Positions 44,711 through 53,081 of a stretch of DNA of 64,000 nt are shown here, in pieces. The stretch spans positions 116,159-180,158 of the forward strand of contig DAOPJV010000003.1 of assembly GCA_035399845.1 (NCBI GenBank), given 5' to 3'. The notes under the pieces were generated by a model. That model had not been told where the DNA came from. It searched no databases and saw nothing but the letters and a program-made list of their open reading frames with translations. Made by a program: the position numbers and the translations under genes. Position 1 is the stretch's first letter. The number at the start of each line of letters is the position of its first letter. The DNA comes from ECT2AJA-110-A sp035399845 (GTDB taxonomy: Bacteria > Planctomycetota > Phycisphaerae > UBA1845 > UTPLA1).

Positions 44711-45685
44711 ATGCGTATCGTCTTCTTCGGCTCCAGCGAATTCGCCATCCCCACGTTTGATTCCATTCGCGGTGATGGCCACGATATCCCCCTCGTCGTC
44801 TCCCAGCCCGACAAGCCGCAGGGCCGTGGCAAGAAACTGACGCCGACGCCGCTCAAGGCCGTCGCCATCGAGGCGAGTATCCCCGTCATCACGCCGGAGA
44901 ATGTCAACGCTCCGGAAATCGTCGAACAGATCCGCGAATGCAAGGCCGATCTCGGCTACGTCGTCGCCTTCGGTCAGTTCCTCGCCCGCGACCTTCGCGA
45001 GAGCGTCTTCCCAGCCGGCATGATTAACCTTCACGGGTCCGTTCTCCCCGCCCTCCGCGGCGCCGCCCCCATCCAATGGTCCGTCATCAACGGAACGGGC
45101 GAGGCCGGCGTCACAACCTTTCGAATCGTCAAAGAGATGGACGCGGGGCCCATCCTCATCACGCGACGGACCGCCATCAACGAGGATGAAACGTCGAGCG
45201 ACCTCCACGATCGCCTCGCGCGCATCGGCTGCGACGCCGTTCGCGAAACGATCAAACTCCTCGAAGCCGATCCCAATACGCCCGGCGAACCGCAGGATGA
45301 CAGCAGCGCGACAATCGCCCCCAAACTCCAAAAGACCGACGGTCACATCCACTTCGACGCGCCCGCCCGAGCGCTGTCGAGCCGCATCAACGGCCTGTGG
45401 AGCTGGCCCGGCGCCCACTGCCGATTCGTCTCGGCGGACGGCAAACGCGACGAACGCGTCACGCTCGCGCGCGTTCGGCCCTACGAAGGGCGATCGCAGG
45501 CGGCGGCGAATGACGACGATCTTGGCCGTATCAACGACATGATGGCCGTGCAGGCGCGCGACGGCGCCATCGAGATTCTTGAGATCAAGCCCGCCGGCAA
45601 GAACCTGATGGCGTGGCCCGACTTTGTGAACGGTCGGCGCGTCCAGACCGGCGATCGATTCCTGCCTGTGGAGCCGAACGAATGA
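44711..45685 (+). CDS. fmt: Methionyl-tRNA formyltransferase
   Basis: 324 residues, usual length for the family. N-terminal Rossmann part MRIVFFGSSEFAIPTFD, SQPDKPQGRGKKLTPTP, and the formyl-donor site with LHGSVLPALRGAAPIQW (the His of the active Asn-His-Asp set is visible). The C-terminal OB-like domain begins about residue 205. It formylates the initiator Met-tRNA using 10-formyl-THF. GGAGG precedes the ATG at 44711 by about 14 bases; an upstream TTG is less likely. Its last four bases overlap the rsmB start (ATGA), a common fmt-rsmB operon. No def gene is adjacent here. Confidence 0.96.
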   Translation: MRIVFFGSSEFAIPTFDSIRGDGHDIPLVVSQPDKPQGRGKKLTPTPLKAVAIEASIPVITPENVNAPEIVEQIRECKADLGYVVAFGQFLARDLRESVFPAGMINLHGSVLPALRGAAPIQWSVINGTGEAGVTTFRIVKEMDAGPILITRRTAINEDETSSDLHDRLARIGCDAVRETIKLLEADPNTPGEPQDDSSATIAPKLQKTDGHIHFDAPARALSSRINGLWSWPGAHCRFVSADGKRDERVTLARVRPYEGRSQAAANDDDLGRINDMMAVQARDGAIEILEIKPAGKNLMAWPDFVNGRRVQTGDRFLPVEPNE

Positions 45686-47082
45686 CGCGGGACGCCACGA
45701 TTCGACGCGACGCGCGCGACGCCGCCATCGACGCCATCGAGACCGCCATGAGCGGCGACGCCTTCGTCGGCGCCGCGCTCGACATGCAGCAGGCCAAGTC
45801 GCAGCTCTCCCCCGCCGACGAGCGCCTCGCCGCCGAGCTCGCGATCGGGACCGTCCGGCGGCTCATCACATGCGAACACATCGCCGCGAACTTCTATCGA
45901 AGCCGCTGGGCGAGCCTGCGCGATCGTCATCGCTACATCCTCGCGATGGCGGTCTATCAGCTCTGCTGGCTCGATCGCATCCCGGATCACGCGGCCATCG
46001 ATCAGGCCGTGCGACAATCGAAGAAGATGGGCGTCGGCGCCGCCAAGATCACGAACGCCGTCCTGCGCCAGGTCCAGCAGCATCGCGGCGACACGTCTCA
46101 AAGGTCAGCGGAGTTCGACGCGCGCACCACGCTCCTGCTCGACGACGCGCGACAGGTCACGTTCACGACAAACGTCTTTCCCGATCCGGAAAAGAAATCG
46201 CTGCTCTACTTCCAGTCGGCCTATGGCGTTCCGCCCTGGCTCGTCGAACGCTGGAATCGCAAGTTCAAGCGCGACGGCTGCCGACAGCTCTGCGAAGCGA
46301 CGATTCGCCGGCGCACGCTGACGCTGCGCCCCAACACGCTGAAGCTGACGGCGAACGATCTGATGAAGCGACTGACGGGACGCGAAATTGCCGCCCAGCT
46401 GGACGAGAGCGCGGCGTCGATCCTCCTGCCGCCCGACATCGCCGCCGCCGACATTCCCGAGATCGCCGAAGGTCTCTGCCAGCCGCAGGACGCGACGGCG
46501 CAGAAGACGCTGCGCAGCGCCGACCTGAAACCCGGCATGTTCGTCATCGATTACTGCGCCGGCGTCGGCACGAAATCCACGCAGGCCGCCGAACTGATGA
46601 ACAACGACGGCCTCGTCATCGCCAGCGACATCGATGAACGCAAACTGGATTCGGCCGCCCGCGCCGCCGAATCGCACGGTACCTCGATCGTTGAGACCTG
46701 CGCCCTCGACGCGCTGGCCGATCGCATCGCCGCGGCGGGTCGCGCGCCGGATGTCATCGTCATCGACGCCCCCTGCCTGAACACAGGCGTCCTCGGCAAA
46801 CGACCCGAGGCCCGCTATCGCGCGAGCCAGCAGGCCCTCGGCGAAATTACGGAATTGCAGATGGAAATCCTGTCCAACGCCGCACGCCTCGCCGGCCCCG
46901 CCACGCGCCTCGTCTATGCGACGTGTTCACTGGAAGAGGAAGAGAACCGCGCTCAGGTGGAAGCGTTCATCGCGGTCCATCCCGCCTGGACGCTCACGCG
47001 CGACGAAGTCACCCTCCCCAAGGATTCACACGACGGCGGCTACTGGGCGACGCTCGATCGATCTTCTGAGTCGCGCCCATGA
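45682..47082 (+). CDS. rsmB: 16S rRNA m5C967 methyltransferase (RsmB type)
   Basis: 466 residues. The N-terminal NusB-like RNA-binding domain (about 1-140) has RDAAIDAIETAM and YRSRWASLRDRHRYILAMAVYQL-type helices. The SAM-dependent methyltransferase domain has CAGVGTKSTQAAEL (SAM loop), DAPCLNTGVLGKRPE with the PC motif and YATCSLEEEENRAQV with the catalytic TC motif, the two cysteines of m5C RNA methyltransferases. It is translationally coupled to fmt. The DAPC loop LNTG differs from the more usual SGLG but the catalytic residues are kept. Confidence 0.93.
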   Translation: MTRDATIRRDARDAAIDAIETAMSGDAFVGAALDMQQAKSQLSPADERLAAELAIGTVRRLITCEHIAANFYRSRWASLRDRHRYILAMAVYQLCWLDRIPDHAAIDQAVRQSKKMGVGAAKITNAVLRQVQQHRGDTSQRSAEFDARTTLLLDDARQVTFTTNVFPDPEKKSLLYFQSAYGVPPWLVERWNRKFKRDGCRQLCEATIRRRTLTLRPNTLKLTANDLMKRLTGREIAAQLDESAASILLPPDIAAADIPEIAEGLCQPQDATAQKTLRSADLKPGMFVIDYCAGVGTKSTQAAELMNNDGLVIASDIDERKLDSAARAAESHGTSIVETCALDALADRIAAAGRAPDVIVIDAPCLNTGVLGKRPEARYRASQQALGEITELQMEILSNAARLAGPATRLVYATCSLEEEENRAQVEAFIAVHPAWTLTRDEVTLPKDSHDGGYWATLDRSSESRP

Positions 47083-47086
47083 CGTC

Positions 47087-47489
47087 GCAGGTCGGGTCAT
47101 CGATCCGACACGATCAATGTCGCACGCATGAATCCTGAGTCAGAGCCGCCGTGTCCCCACGGCGACGAAAGCAACGCCGTCAGGTCATCCACACCAGGCG
47201 ATCAACACGACTGATGGAATCCTGTCAGGTCGACGACCCGACCCGCGCATGAGATCGTCAGCGTTTCGCCATGCGTGAACCTGCTTGCGATTCGCTGTGT
47301 AACAACCACTTTTGGAACCGACGTGAAAGCGCCAAGCAGCGAATCGCAATGGATCGACCTTTCTGCGACTCGCACACCAAAGCTGTGTAACACGCCAGCC
47401 CAGGGTGAAGCGCAGCCCGCGAAGCGGGCGTAGCGCAACCCTGAGGCCCTGTTGATCATCTCTGATTCAACCCTGAAAGGGTGTTACGA
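47087..47489 (+). repeat. Composite dispersed repeat, copy A
   Basis: Begins with GCAGGTCGGGTCATCGATCC just after the rsmB stop, then CAGAGCCGCCGTGTCCCCAC, GTTTCGCCATGCGTGAACC, ACGCCAGCCCAGGGTGAAGC and ends TTCAACCCTGAAAGGGTGTT. The same blocks, in the same order and orientation, recur at 48186-48487. The rest of 47490-47720 shows only further fragments of the same (GTCGCACGCGCCAATCC). Confidence 0.7.
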
Positions 47490-47720
47490 CACACCCCTGA
47501 CTCACGTGATCGTCCAATTCGACTCACGAGAGAATCATCGATCCGACACCACCAACGTCGCACGCGCCAATCCGTCGACTCGATCCGCCGACCCGCGCCT
47601 AAACAGATCGTTATCCCCAGTTCAGCGTCGCTGAATCCCATCGCTCTATGACTACCAATGTGTCAGGGCGAAGCCCGGAACGGTCCGCCTCTGAACAGAC
47701 AGCAAGAAAGGACAACAGCG

Positions 47721-48089
47721 ATGAAGACACTCAGACGACTGACGCTGACGGGATTGGCGTTGATGATGACCGGCTGCTCGCTGGAGGGCAAATGGTCCCT
47801 CTCTGACGTCGAACCGACGGCGGCGCGACGTGACTTTGAATTCGAGAGCCTCACGTTACAGGAAGACGGCACATTCTACGCCGAAGCGCGCGGCGCAACG
47901 GGTATCGAAACATCGTCGGGAACCTACATCTACGACGACGATACCCTGACGCTGACGGCACACAGCGGCGAACAGCACGCGTATAACGCCAGGTTCGTCA
48001 CGGCGACGCGACTCGAGCTTCAGGGCTTCTGGAACGGACAGAAGGTCTACGCGAAGTTCAATCGCGTCGAGAAGACAGTCGAAGGTTAG
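47721..48089 (+). CDS. Small lipoprotein, lipocalin-like beta barrel layout
   Basis: 122 residues. Signal peptide with lipobox MMTGC (about Cys19), then GKWSLSD, a beta-strand-rich body with LTLQEDGTFYAEARG and GTYIYDDDTLTLTAHSGE, typical of small lipocalin-like or DUF-type lipoproteins in which a strand pattern reports a test molecule response. AAAGGA lies 8 bases before the ATG. Function unknown. It is flanked by two copies of the composite repeat and followed by a hairpin. Confidence 0.8.
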   Translation: MKTLRRLTLTGLALMMTGCSLEGKWSLSDVEPTAARRDFEFESLTLQEDGTFYAEARGATGIETSSGTYIYDDDTLTLTAHSGEQHAYNARFVTATRLELQGFWNGQKVYAKFNRVEKTVEG

Positions 48090-48135
48090 CAGGACGCGAT
48101 TCGCGAACGTGCGCGATCCCTGATTCATATAGATG

Positions 48136-48168
48136 ATCGCCCCGGCGGCCCCGGTCCGCCGGGGCGAT
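48136..48168 (+). terminator. Probable terminator of the small lipoprotein gene
   Basis: ATCGCCCCGGCGG (48136-48148) pairs with CCGCCGGGGCGAT (48156-48168), a perfect 13-bp stem; the following TCTCATTT is only partly T-rich. Confidence 0.6.
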
Positions 48169-48185
48169 TCTCATTTACGCACGGC

Positions 48186-48487
48186 GTGCGGGTCAGTTCA
48201 TCGCCCCGACAGGACCAACGTCGCTCGCGCAAATCCTGAGTCAGAGCCGCCGTGTCCACACGGCGACGAAATCGACTTCGTTGGCTCAACGACCTGCACA
48301 TTTAATTGCCTGTGTTTCGCCATGCATGACCCGGCTCGCGATTTGCGATGCACAATCGCAAACGACGACTCGTACGCCAAAGGCGTGCAACACGCCAGCC
48401 CAGGGTGAAGCGCAGCCAGGGCAGCGGGCATGGCGCAACCCTGGGTCCCCGTTGCGCCCCTTTGATTCAACCCTGAAAGGGTGTTAC
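48186..48487 (+). repeat. Composite dispersed repeat, copy B
   Basis: Shares the ordered blocks of copy A (CAGAGCCGCCGTGTCCACAC, TTTCGCCATGCATGA, ACGCCAGCCCAGGGTGAAGC, TTCAACCCTGAAAGGGTGTT). Length differs by about 100 bases, mainly between the second and third blocks. A short match to the CAGAGCCGCCGTGTCC block also occurs near 30362. Confidence 0.7.
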
Positions 48488-48623
48488 AGGCGAGTCCGTC
48501 GGGGCGATGACCCGACCTGCGTACTCCATCGCGGGGCAGATTTTTGATTATTCCGGGGAACTTCCCCGGGGCCGACGGCGTCGAATCGCCATGCGATTCG
48601 AACCTTCAGCCAGGAGCCTGATC

Positions 48624-49817
48624 TTGTCTTTGCCCATCATGCGCCGATGCGCCCAAGCCTCTCTCATCGCCATCCTCCTGACTCTGTCCGCCGGCGCCGC
48701 CGCGCAGGTCGCGCATCCTGACGCCGAGACGACCACCACACTCGCCGACGCGAACGAAGGACCGGCCATTCCGCCCATGCTTCAAAGACCTTCAGAACCC
48801 ATCGTCGGACCGATCGATACGAAGCCCGATCCATTGATCGACGACAAGGGCGATGTGCAGATCAGCATGTACATCCGCGAGGTCTTTCAGGATCGCGACG
48901 GCGTCTACTGGTTCGGCACGAACGACGATGGTCTCGCCCGCTACGACGGCGAGAAGCTCACCTACATCAGCGTCAGGGATGGCCTGGCCGGCTCCGCCAT
49001 CCGGGGCATCCTTCAGTCGCCCGACGGCGCCCTGTGGTTCGCCACCAACGCCGGCGTCAGCCGCTACAAGGATGGCGGCTTCACCAACTACACAACCGAA
49101 GATGGTCTCAGCCACAACCAGGTCTGGTGCATTTTCCGGGACCGAGCCAACAACATCTGGGCCGGCACGCATGAAGGCGTCTGTCGATTTGATGGCAAAT
49201 CGTGGGCCCCATTTCCACTGCCGCGGATCGATATCGACGCCCCTGAGTCACGCTTCACGCCACTCGTGGTCTTCTGCATCTGCGAGGATCGGGCGGGCAA
49301 TCTCTGGTTCGGCACGGACGGCGAGGGCGCGCATCGGTTCGACGGCAAGTCATTCACCAGCTATACGAAGAAGCGGGGCCTGGCGGGCAACATGGTGCGA
49401 TCCATCTGCGGCGATCGCCAGGGGCGAATCTGGATCGGGACCGAAGGTGGCGGCGTGAGTCGCTTCGACGGATCGTCGTTCCGCAATTTCACGTCCGCCG
49501 ACGGTCTGAATAACGATCGCATCTTTGAGATCATGGAAGATCGATCGGGCGCAATGTGGTTCTCCACGCTCGGCGCCGGCGCCTGTCGATACGACGGAAA
49601 GACCTTCAAGGCCTACCCGGAAGATCCGAACCTGATCATCTTCGGCAGGCCCGCCCGCGCGCATGTGCAGGAGTTTTTCGAAGACAGAGACGGTATTCTC
49701 TGGCTCGGCTGTTCGGGGGGGCTGTTTCGATTCGAAGGGGAGAAGATCATCAACGTGACGCGCGATGGCCCCTGGCCGAAGAAGTCACAAACGACAATCA
49801 ACAACTCGAAACGATGA
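48624..49817 (+). CDS. Secreted beta-propeller protein of two-component-regulator type
   Basis: About 397 residues. Start is a judgement: a TTG at 48624 has AGGAG seven bases upstream and gives a compact signal peptide ending near AGAAAQ; ATG at 48639 or 48591 are alternatives. The body is seven or so propeller blades with repeated GVYWFGTNDDGLARYDG, ALWFATNAGVSRY, NIWAGTHEGVCRFDG-type motifs (Reg_prop family), interspersed with about 45-residue spacing. In other bacteria these propellers form the sensor domain of hybrid histidine kinases; here no kinase is fused or adjacent, so it is a stand-alone periplasmic or extracellular propeller. Confidence 0.82.
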   Translation: MSLPIMRRCAQASLIAILLTLSAGAAAQVAHPDAETTTTLADANEGPAIPPMLQRPSEPIVGPIDTKPDPLIDDKGDVQISMYIREVFQDRDGVYWFGTNDDGLARYDGEKLTYISVRDGLAGSAIRGILQSPDGALWFATNAGVSRYKDGGFTNYTTEDGLSHNQVWCIFRDRANNIWAGTHEGVCRFDGKSWAPFPLPRIDIDAPESRFTPLVVFCICEDRAGNLWFGTDGEGAHRFDGKSFTSYTKKRGLAGNMVRSICGDRQGRIWIGTEGGGVSRFDGSSFRNFTSADGLNNDRIFEIMEDRSGAMWFSTLGAGACRYDGKTFKAYPEDPNLIIFGRPARAHVQEFFEDRDGILWLGCSGGLFRFEGEKIINVTRDGPWPKKSQTTINNSKR

Positions 49818-49830
49818 CACCGACATTCGA

Positions 49831-49904
49831 GTAGGTCGGGTCATCGACCCGACATTGTCAGCGCCGCGCACGCCAATCCTTCGGATCGATGCCCCGACCT
49901 GCGC
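49831..49904. repeat. GTAGGTCGGGTCATCGACCC repeat, dimer form
   Basis: GTAGGTCGGG at the left and CCCCGACCTGCGC at the right are inverted to each other, with GTCGGGTCATCGACCCGAC forming a perfect hairpin inside the left half. It ends one base before the stop codon of the MEMO gene. The same hairpin occurs at 47087 and 63687. Confidence 0.7.
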
Positions 49905-49905
49905 G

Positions 49906-50802
49906 TCAGGCGAATACGAGCCCCGCGTATCCGACGGAATCCCGATCACCCCGCTGCCCGAGATACGATCTGCCGATCTCGTCGCTCGTCGTGTGCTCCA
50001 GCAGCGTCGCCTCTTCGGCGCCCATCGCCTTGCACGCCTCCAGTGTCGCCGCGATGGCGCCGCCACCGCAGGCGTTGCGCTGCGTGATCGATTCCTCGAC
50101 CGCCTTGTCGCCATCCATCGCAAGCATCAGTTCGATGATGCGGCGATCGTTCACTTCCTTCGCCCACAGCACGCCCTCGGCGCCGACGCCCTTCGGTGTG
50201 AAGGCGAAGCCGGGACCATAGTGCGTCAGATCCGTCGAACAGGCGATCGCGGCGCGCACGCCGTATGAGCGGCAGGTCCGCCCCACGGCCCGGCCGAGCG
50301 CCGCGGCGTTGCCATCCGGGGGAACCATGATCGGCACGATCAGCGTCTCGGGCATCAGCCGCTGAATGAAGGGGATCTCCACTTCGATGCTGTGTTCGTG
50401 ATCGTGCGCGTGCGGATCGGCGCGAAGCAGGCCCGTCTGGCCCATGAGTCGATCGCTGAGTCGATCGTCGATCCCCGCCAGGCCCAACGGCGTCTCCCAC
50501 GCCCCGCGGTCGAAGATCGACGGCGCGCCGACATCCGGCACGTGAATGGCGCCGAAGATGACGAACACCTGCGGGTGTTTCCGACCGGCGAACGCGCGCA
50601 GCACGCGCGCCGCCACGCCGCCCGAATACACCCATCCCGCGTGCGGCAGGACGCAGCCGATCAGGCGATCACGATCGATGGCGCCGCGCTGAGATTCGGC
50701 CGGCGCCTCGGCCCGACGTATGCACTCATCGACAGACGCCTCGCACGCCGCCGCCCCGTCGGCGTAAAAGCGCCCCGCAAAAACCGGTTCTCGAATCATC
50801 AT
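49906..50802 (-). CDS. amrB: MEMO-family (AmmeMemoRadiSam protein B) protein
   Basis: 298 residues, the usual length. It keeps PHAGWVYSGGVAA with His54, IFGAIHVPD with His87 and NACGGGAIAATLEA with its Cys, which correspond to the metal-ligand His, His and Cys of human MEMO1, plus DLTHYGPGF. In many bacteria this gene lies with a AmmeMemoRadiSam radical-SAM partner; none is near here. Known members bind a metal and include dioxygenase-like folds; activity of the bacterial one is unsettled. Tandem ATGs at 50802 and 50799, no clear ribosome site. Confidence 0.9.
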   Translation of the reverse strand: MMIREPVFAGRFYADGAAACEASVDECIRRAEAPAESQRGAIDRDRLIGCVLPHAGWVYSGGVAARVLRAFAGRKHPQVFVIFGAIHVPDVGAPSIFDRGAWETPLGLAGIDDRLSDRLMGQTGLLRADPHAHDHEHSIEVEIPFIQRLMPETLIVPIMVPPDGNAAALGRAVGRTCRSYGVRAAIACSTDLTHYGPGFAFTPKGVGAEGVLWAKEVNDRRIIELMLAMDGDKAVEESITQRNACGGGAIAATLEACKAMGAEEATLLEHTTSDEIGRSYLGQRGDRDSVGYAGLVFA

Positions 50803-50854
50803 GATCCGGAGATTATAGGGGAAACGCGGACCGCCCTCGCAGCAAAGGTCGCCA

Positions 50855-50896
50855 GGTGGCCCACCCTCTCTCCGAGGGTGGGGTCACGATGATCGA
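50855..50896 (+). repeat. Hairpin repeat, GTGGCCC family (copy 9)
   Basis: GGTGGCCCACCCTCTCTCC then GAGGGTGGGGTCACGATGAT: 7-bp perfect stem CACCCTC/GAGGGTG. Confidence 0.75.
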
Positions 50897-51081
50897 TCCG
50901 CGCGCAGACTCGGCCCATTAAAAACTCCCCTGCGCTATTGACCCCGGGAAGTAATCGTGAGACTCCGTGTTCACTCGCGGGCGGCGACAAGTCTCTCAGG
51001 ATTTGAGTTCAGGATGATCGGGAAAACGGCGGGGCTCACGATCCAAAGCGCCCCAACGCGTCGATCGTCGCGCCCCCACCG

Positions 51082-51121
51082 GGTGGCCCATCCTCTCCGA
51101 GGATGGGGTCCCGATGATCGA
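51082..51121 (+). repeat. Hairpin repeat, GTGGCCC family (copy 10)
   Basis: GGTGGCCCATCCTCTCC then GAGGATGGGGTCCCGATGAT. Stem CATCCTC/GAGGATG differs from copy 9 by a paired change on both arms (C to T and G to A), which keeps the helix. Confidence 0.75.
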
Positions 51122-51290
51122 AACGGGCGCAGGCGCCACACAATGGAGAACTCCCTCGCGCGATTCGCCCCTCGGAAGTACATATGAAGACGCAATGTTC
51201 GCTTGCGGGTAACGACAAGCGTCTGAGGATTGAAGTCGCGATGATCGGCGAACAGGCGCGTCGAGCGATCCCTTGGTTCCTTCGCGCGTC

Positions 51291-51329
51291 GATCGTCGCG
51301 CCCCCACGGCTGAAGCCATGGGCCACCCG
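51291..51329 (-). repeat. Hairpin repeat, GTGGCCC family (copy 11, inverted)
   Basis: On the minus strand GGTGGCCCATGGCTTCA then GCCGTGGGGGCGCGACGATC. Stem CCATGGC/GCCGTGG has one G-T wobble. Confidence 0.7.
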
Positions 51330-51366
51330 ATTGATTTCTGAATGGATGAAGTGAGTTAGTGAACGC

Positions 51367-51582
51367 TCAGCCCGCGACGTCGAGCAACCCGCCGATCGCG
51401 TCCGACACGTTCGCGATCGACTGATCGAGATTGTCCGAGGCGCTCTGGATGAGCCTGACGACCGCGTCTCCCGTCGCCTTCTGCTGGTCGAGTGACTTCG
51501 CCGCCACGGCGAACTGCACCTGCGACGCGGTCTGGACCGCCTTGAGGCTGGACACGGCTGAAGCGACGGAGGAAACGTTCAT
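51367..51582 (-). CDS. YjfB-like small protein
   Basis: 71 residues. The pattern VSSVASAVSSLKAVQTASQV then AVAAKSLDQQKATGDAVVRL matches the short YjfB-like family (putative motility-associated protein) found across flagellated bacteria. It is almost wholly helical. No flagellar gene is in the window. The ribosome site is weak. It lies 78 bases before the zinc-ribbon membrane protein gene in the same direction (upstream neighbour on the minus strand). Confidence 0.72.
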   Translation of the reverse strand: MNVSSVASAVSSLKAVQTASQVQFAVAAKSLDQQKATGDAVVRLIQSASDNLDQSIANVSDAIGGLLDVAG

Positions 51583-51660
51583 ACCGAGAGGATCGAACCG
51601 ATCCCGTCGGCGGATGAGCTTGCGATACGTCCTCTATTCAGGCGTCCGAAAAAGGCGGCG

Positions 51661-52941
51661 CTAGTCCGTGCCGAACAGCAGCTTCTTGCGGAACGAGCGA
51701 ACGAACAGGCCGTGAATCCGGGCAAGGATGTAGGACCCGTAGAAGAAACAGGCCATGACGACACCCCACGCGAGCAGCGCGATCGCCACTTTGCCGAGCG
51801 CGCCTTCGCCGGATTTCTCGACCATTTCGGACACCTGCGGAATGAACCACGTGAAGAGCAGGGCGCCGAATCCGCCGACAAACATGCTGCCGAATACGGC
51901 GAGGAGCAGACACAGGAAGATGTAGTGCACATGCGTCTTGACGATGGACTTGGCGACATTCACGACGTTCATCACCTGCTGCACGTTGCCGAGACTCAGG
52001 CCGATGAGCTGCATCGGAATCAGGAAGGTCACGATCGCCACCCCGATGAAGAACGGTGTGCCACCATCAAAGAACTTGCCGACGTCGCCCGCAAGCACGG
52101 TCTCAATCGGATCGAACGGCAGCGTCAGGAAAGCGACGATGTACATCGAGACGCAGAGGTAGACCAGAAGAACGAGATAGGAGACGACGCTCTTGCTCAG
52201 CTGCGCCGGCGCCCATGTCAGCTTCGGGGCGCCGTCCTCACCGATGCCCGTCGATCGCACGATGTCGAAGAAGGAGTGAATCGCGACGGCCGCAAAGAAG
52301 ATGATCTCCGCCGTGAAGAGCATCGACAGAATGGCCGGAATGCTCGACAGGTCCGCCGCCTCGTTCTCGCGGGAGGTGCCGACATTACTGAACGTCATCA
52401 CGTTCGACGCGCCCGTGATGAACACGACGGGCACAACGCCCGCGAGGAATGCGACGAGGGCCGCCGTAAGAATCGAACTCAGCGCACTGAGCGGGTATCC
52501 GATGGCGTTACCGATTTCCGAGTAGAAACCACCGCGGCTGAGCGCGCCGATCTCCACGTGTTTCTTGATCTTCTTGCCGCCATAGCCGCCCGACGCTGTC
52601 TGCGCCGGGATGGCCTTCCAGCAGTGAGAGCAGAGAATCTCGATGTTGGGATCGCTCGACTTCGTCTTCGCGCCGCAGCTCGGGCACACGCGAACCCCTG
52701 GCTCCGTTTCCACGCCCGCCGCCTGCGACTCCAGGTGCTCGCGCTCCTCGTCCGTCAGCTGCTGCGTGCCGGCCTCCAGCGCGGCAAGGCCCGCCAGATC
52801 CAGTTCCGCCGCCGGTCCGGCCGCCTGCTCGAGCTTCGGAACCGTGAAGCCGCGATTGCAGGCCGGGCATCGAATCGCGCGACCGGCGTACTTGTCGGCG
52901 ATCGACAACTTCTTCTCACAACGTGGGCAGCGCAATTTCAT
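51661..52941 (-). CDS. Zinc-ribbon membrane protein
   Basis: 426 residues. N-terminal zinc ribbon CPRCEKKL...RCPACNRGF (CX2C-CX2C at about 4-30), an acidic/Gln linker, a second pair CPSCGAK and CSHCWK (about 95-120), then about six transmembrane helices from about 155 onward (for example AALVAFLAGVVPVVFITG). The layout resembles Yip1-like bacterial membrane proteins with zinc-ribbon N-termini, whose function is unknown. ATG 52941 starts MKLRCPRC; AGAGG lies about 10 bases upstream. Confidence 0.82.
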   Translation of the reverse strand: MKLRCPRCEKKLSIADKYAGRAIRCPACNRGFTVPKLEQAAGPAAELDLAGLAALEAGTQQLTDEEREHLESQAAGVETEPGVRVCPSCGAKTKSSDPNIEILCSHCWKAIPAQTASGGYGGKKIKKHVEIGALSRGGFYSEIGNAIGYPLSALSSILTAALVAFLAGVVPVVFITGASNVMTFSNVGTSRENEAADLSSIPAILSMLFTAEIIFFAAVAIHSFFDIVRSTGIGEDGAPKLTWAPAQLSKSVVSYLVLLVYLCVSMYIVAFLTLPFDPIETVLAGDVGKFFDGGTPFFIGVAIVTFLIPMQLIGLSLGNVQQVMNVVNVAKSIVKTHVHYIFLCLLLAVFGSMFVGGFGALLFTWFIPQVSEMVEKSGEGALGKVAIALLAWGVVMACFFYGSYILARIHGLFVRSFRKKLLFGTD

Positions 52942-53081
52942 GAATGACGACCTCTGCATGCAAGTCGAGACAACCCCTCGGCAGGTGAGCTTGGGCCGGC
53001 GGGCAATGCTTCTATCTTATGAATGCGGGGGAGGAGTGGCAATCATGCCGACACGACAACGGATCGGCGGACGATATCGGT

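Larger units (their letters stand above)
50803..51366. other. Intergenic region with three hairpin repeats
   Basis: 564 bases containing GTGGCCC-family copies at 50855-50896, 51082-51121 (plus) and 51291-51329 (minus), separated by sequence that itself repeats in outline: AAAACTCCC...GCGCTATT, CGGGAAGTAATC and CTCAGGATTTGAGTTC-like strings recur between 50930-51020 and 51150-51240. No gene is supported. Confidence 0.7.
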
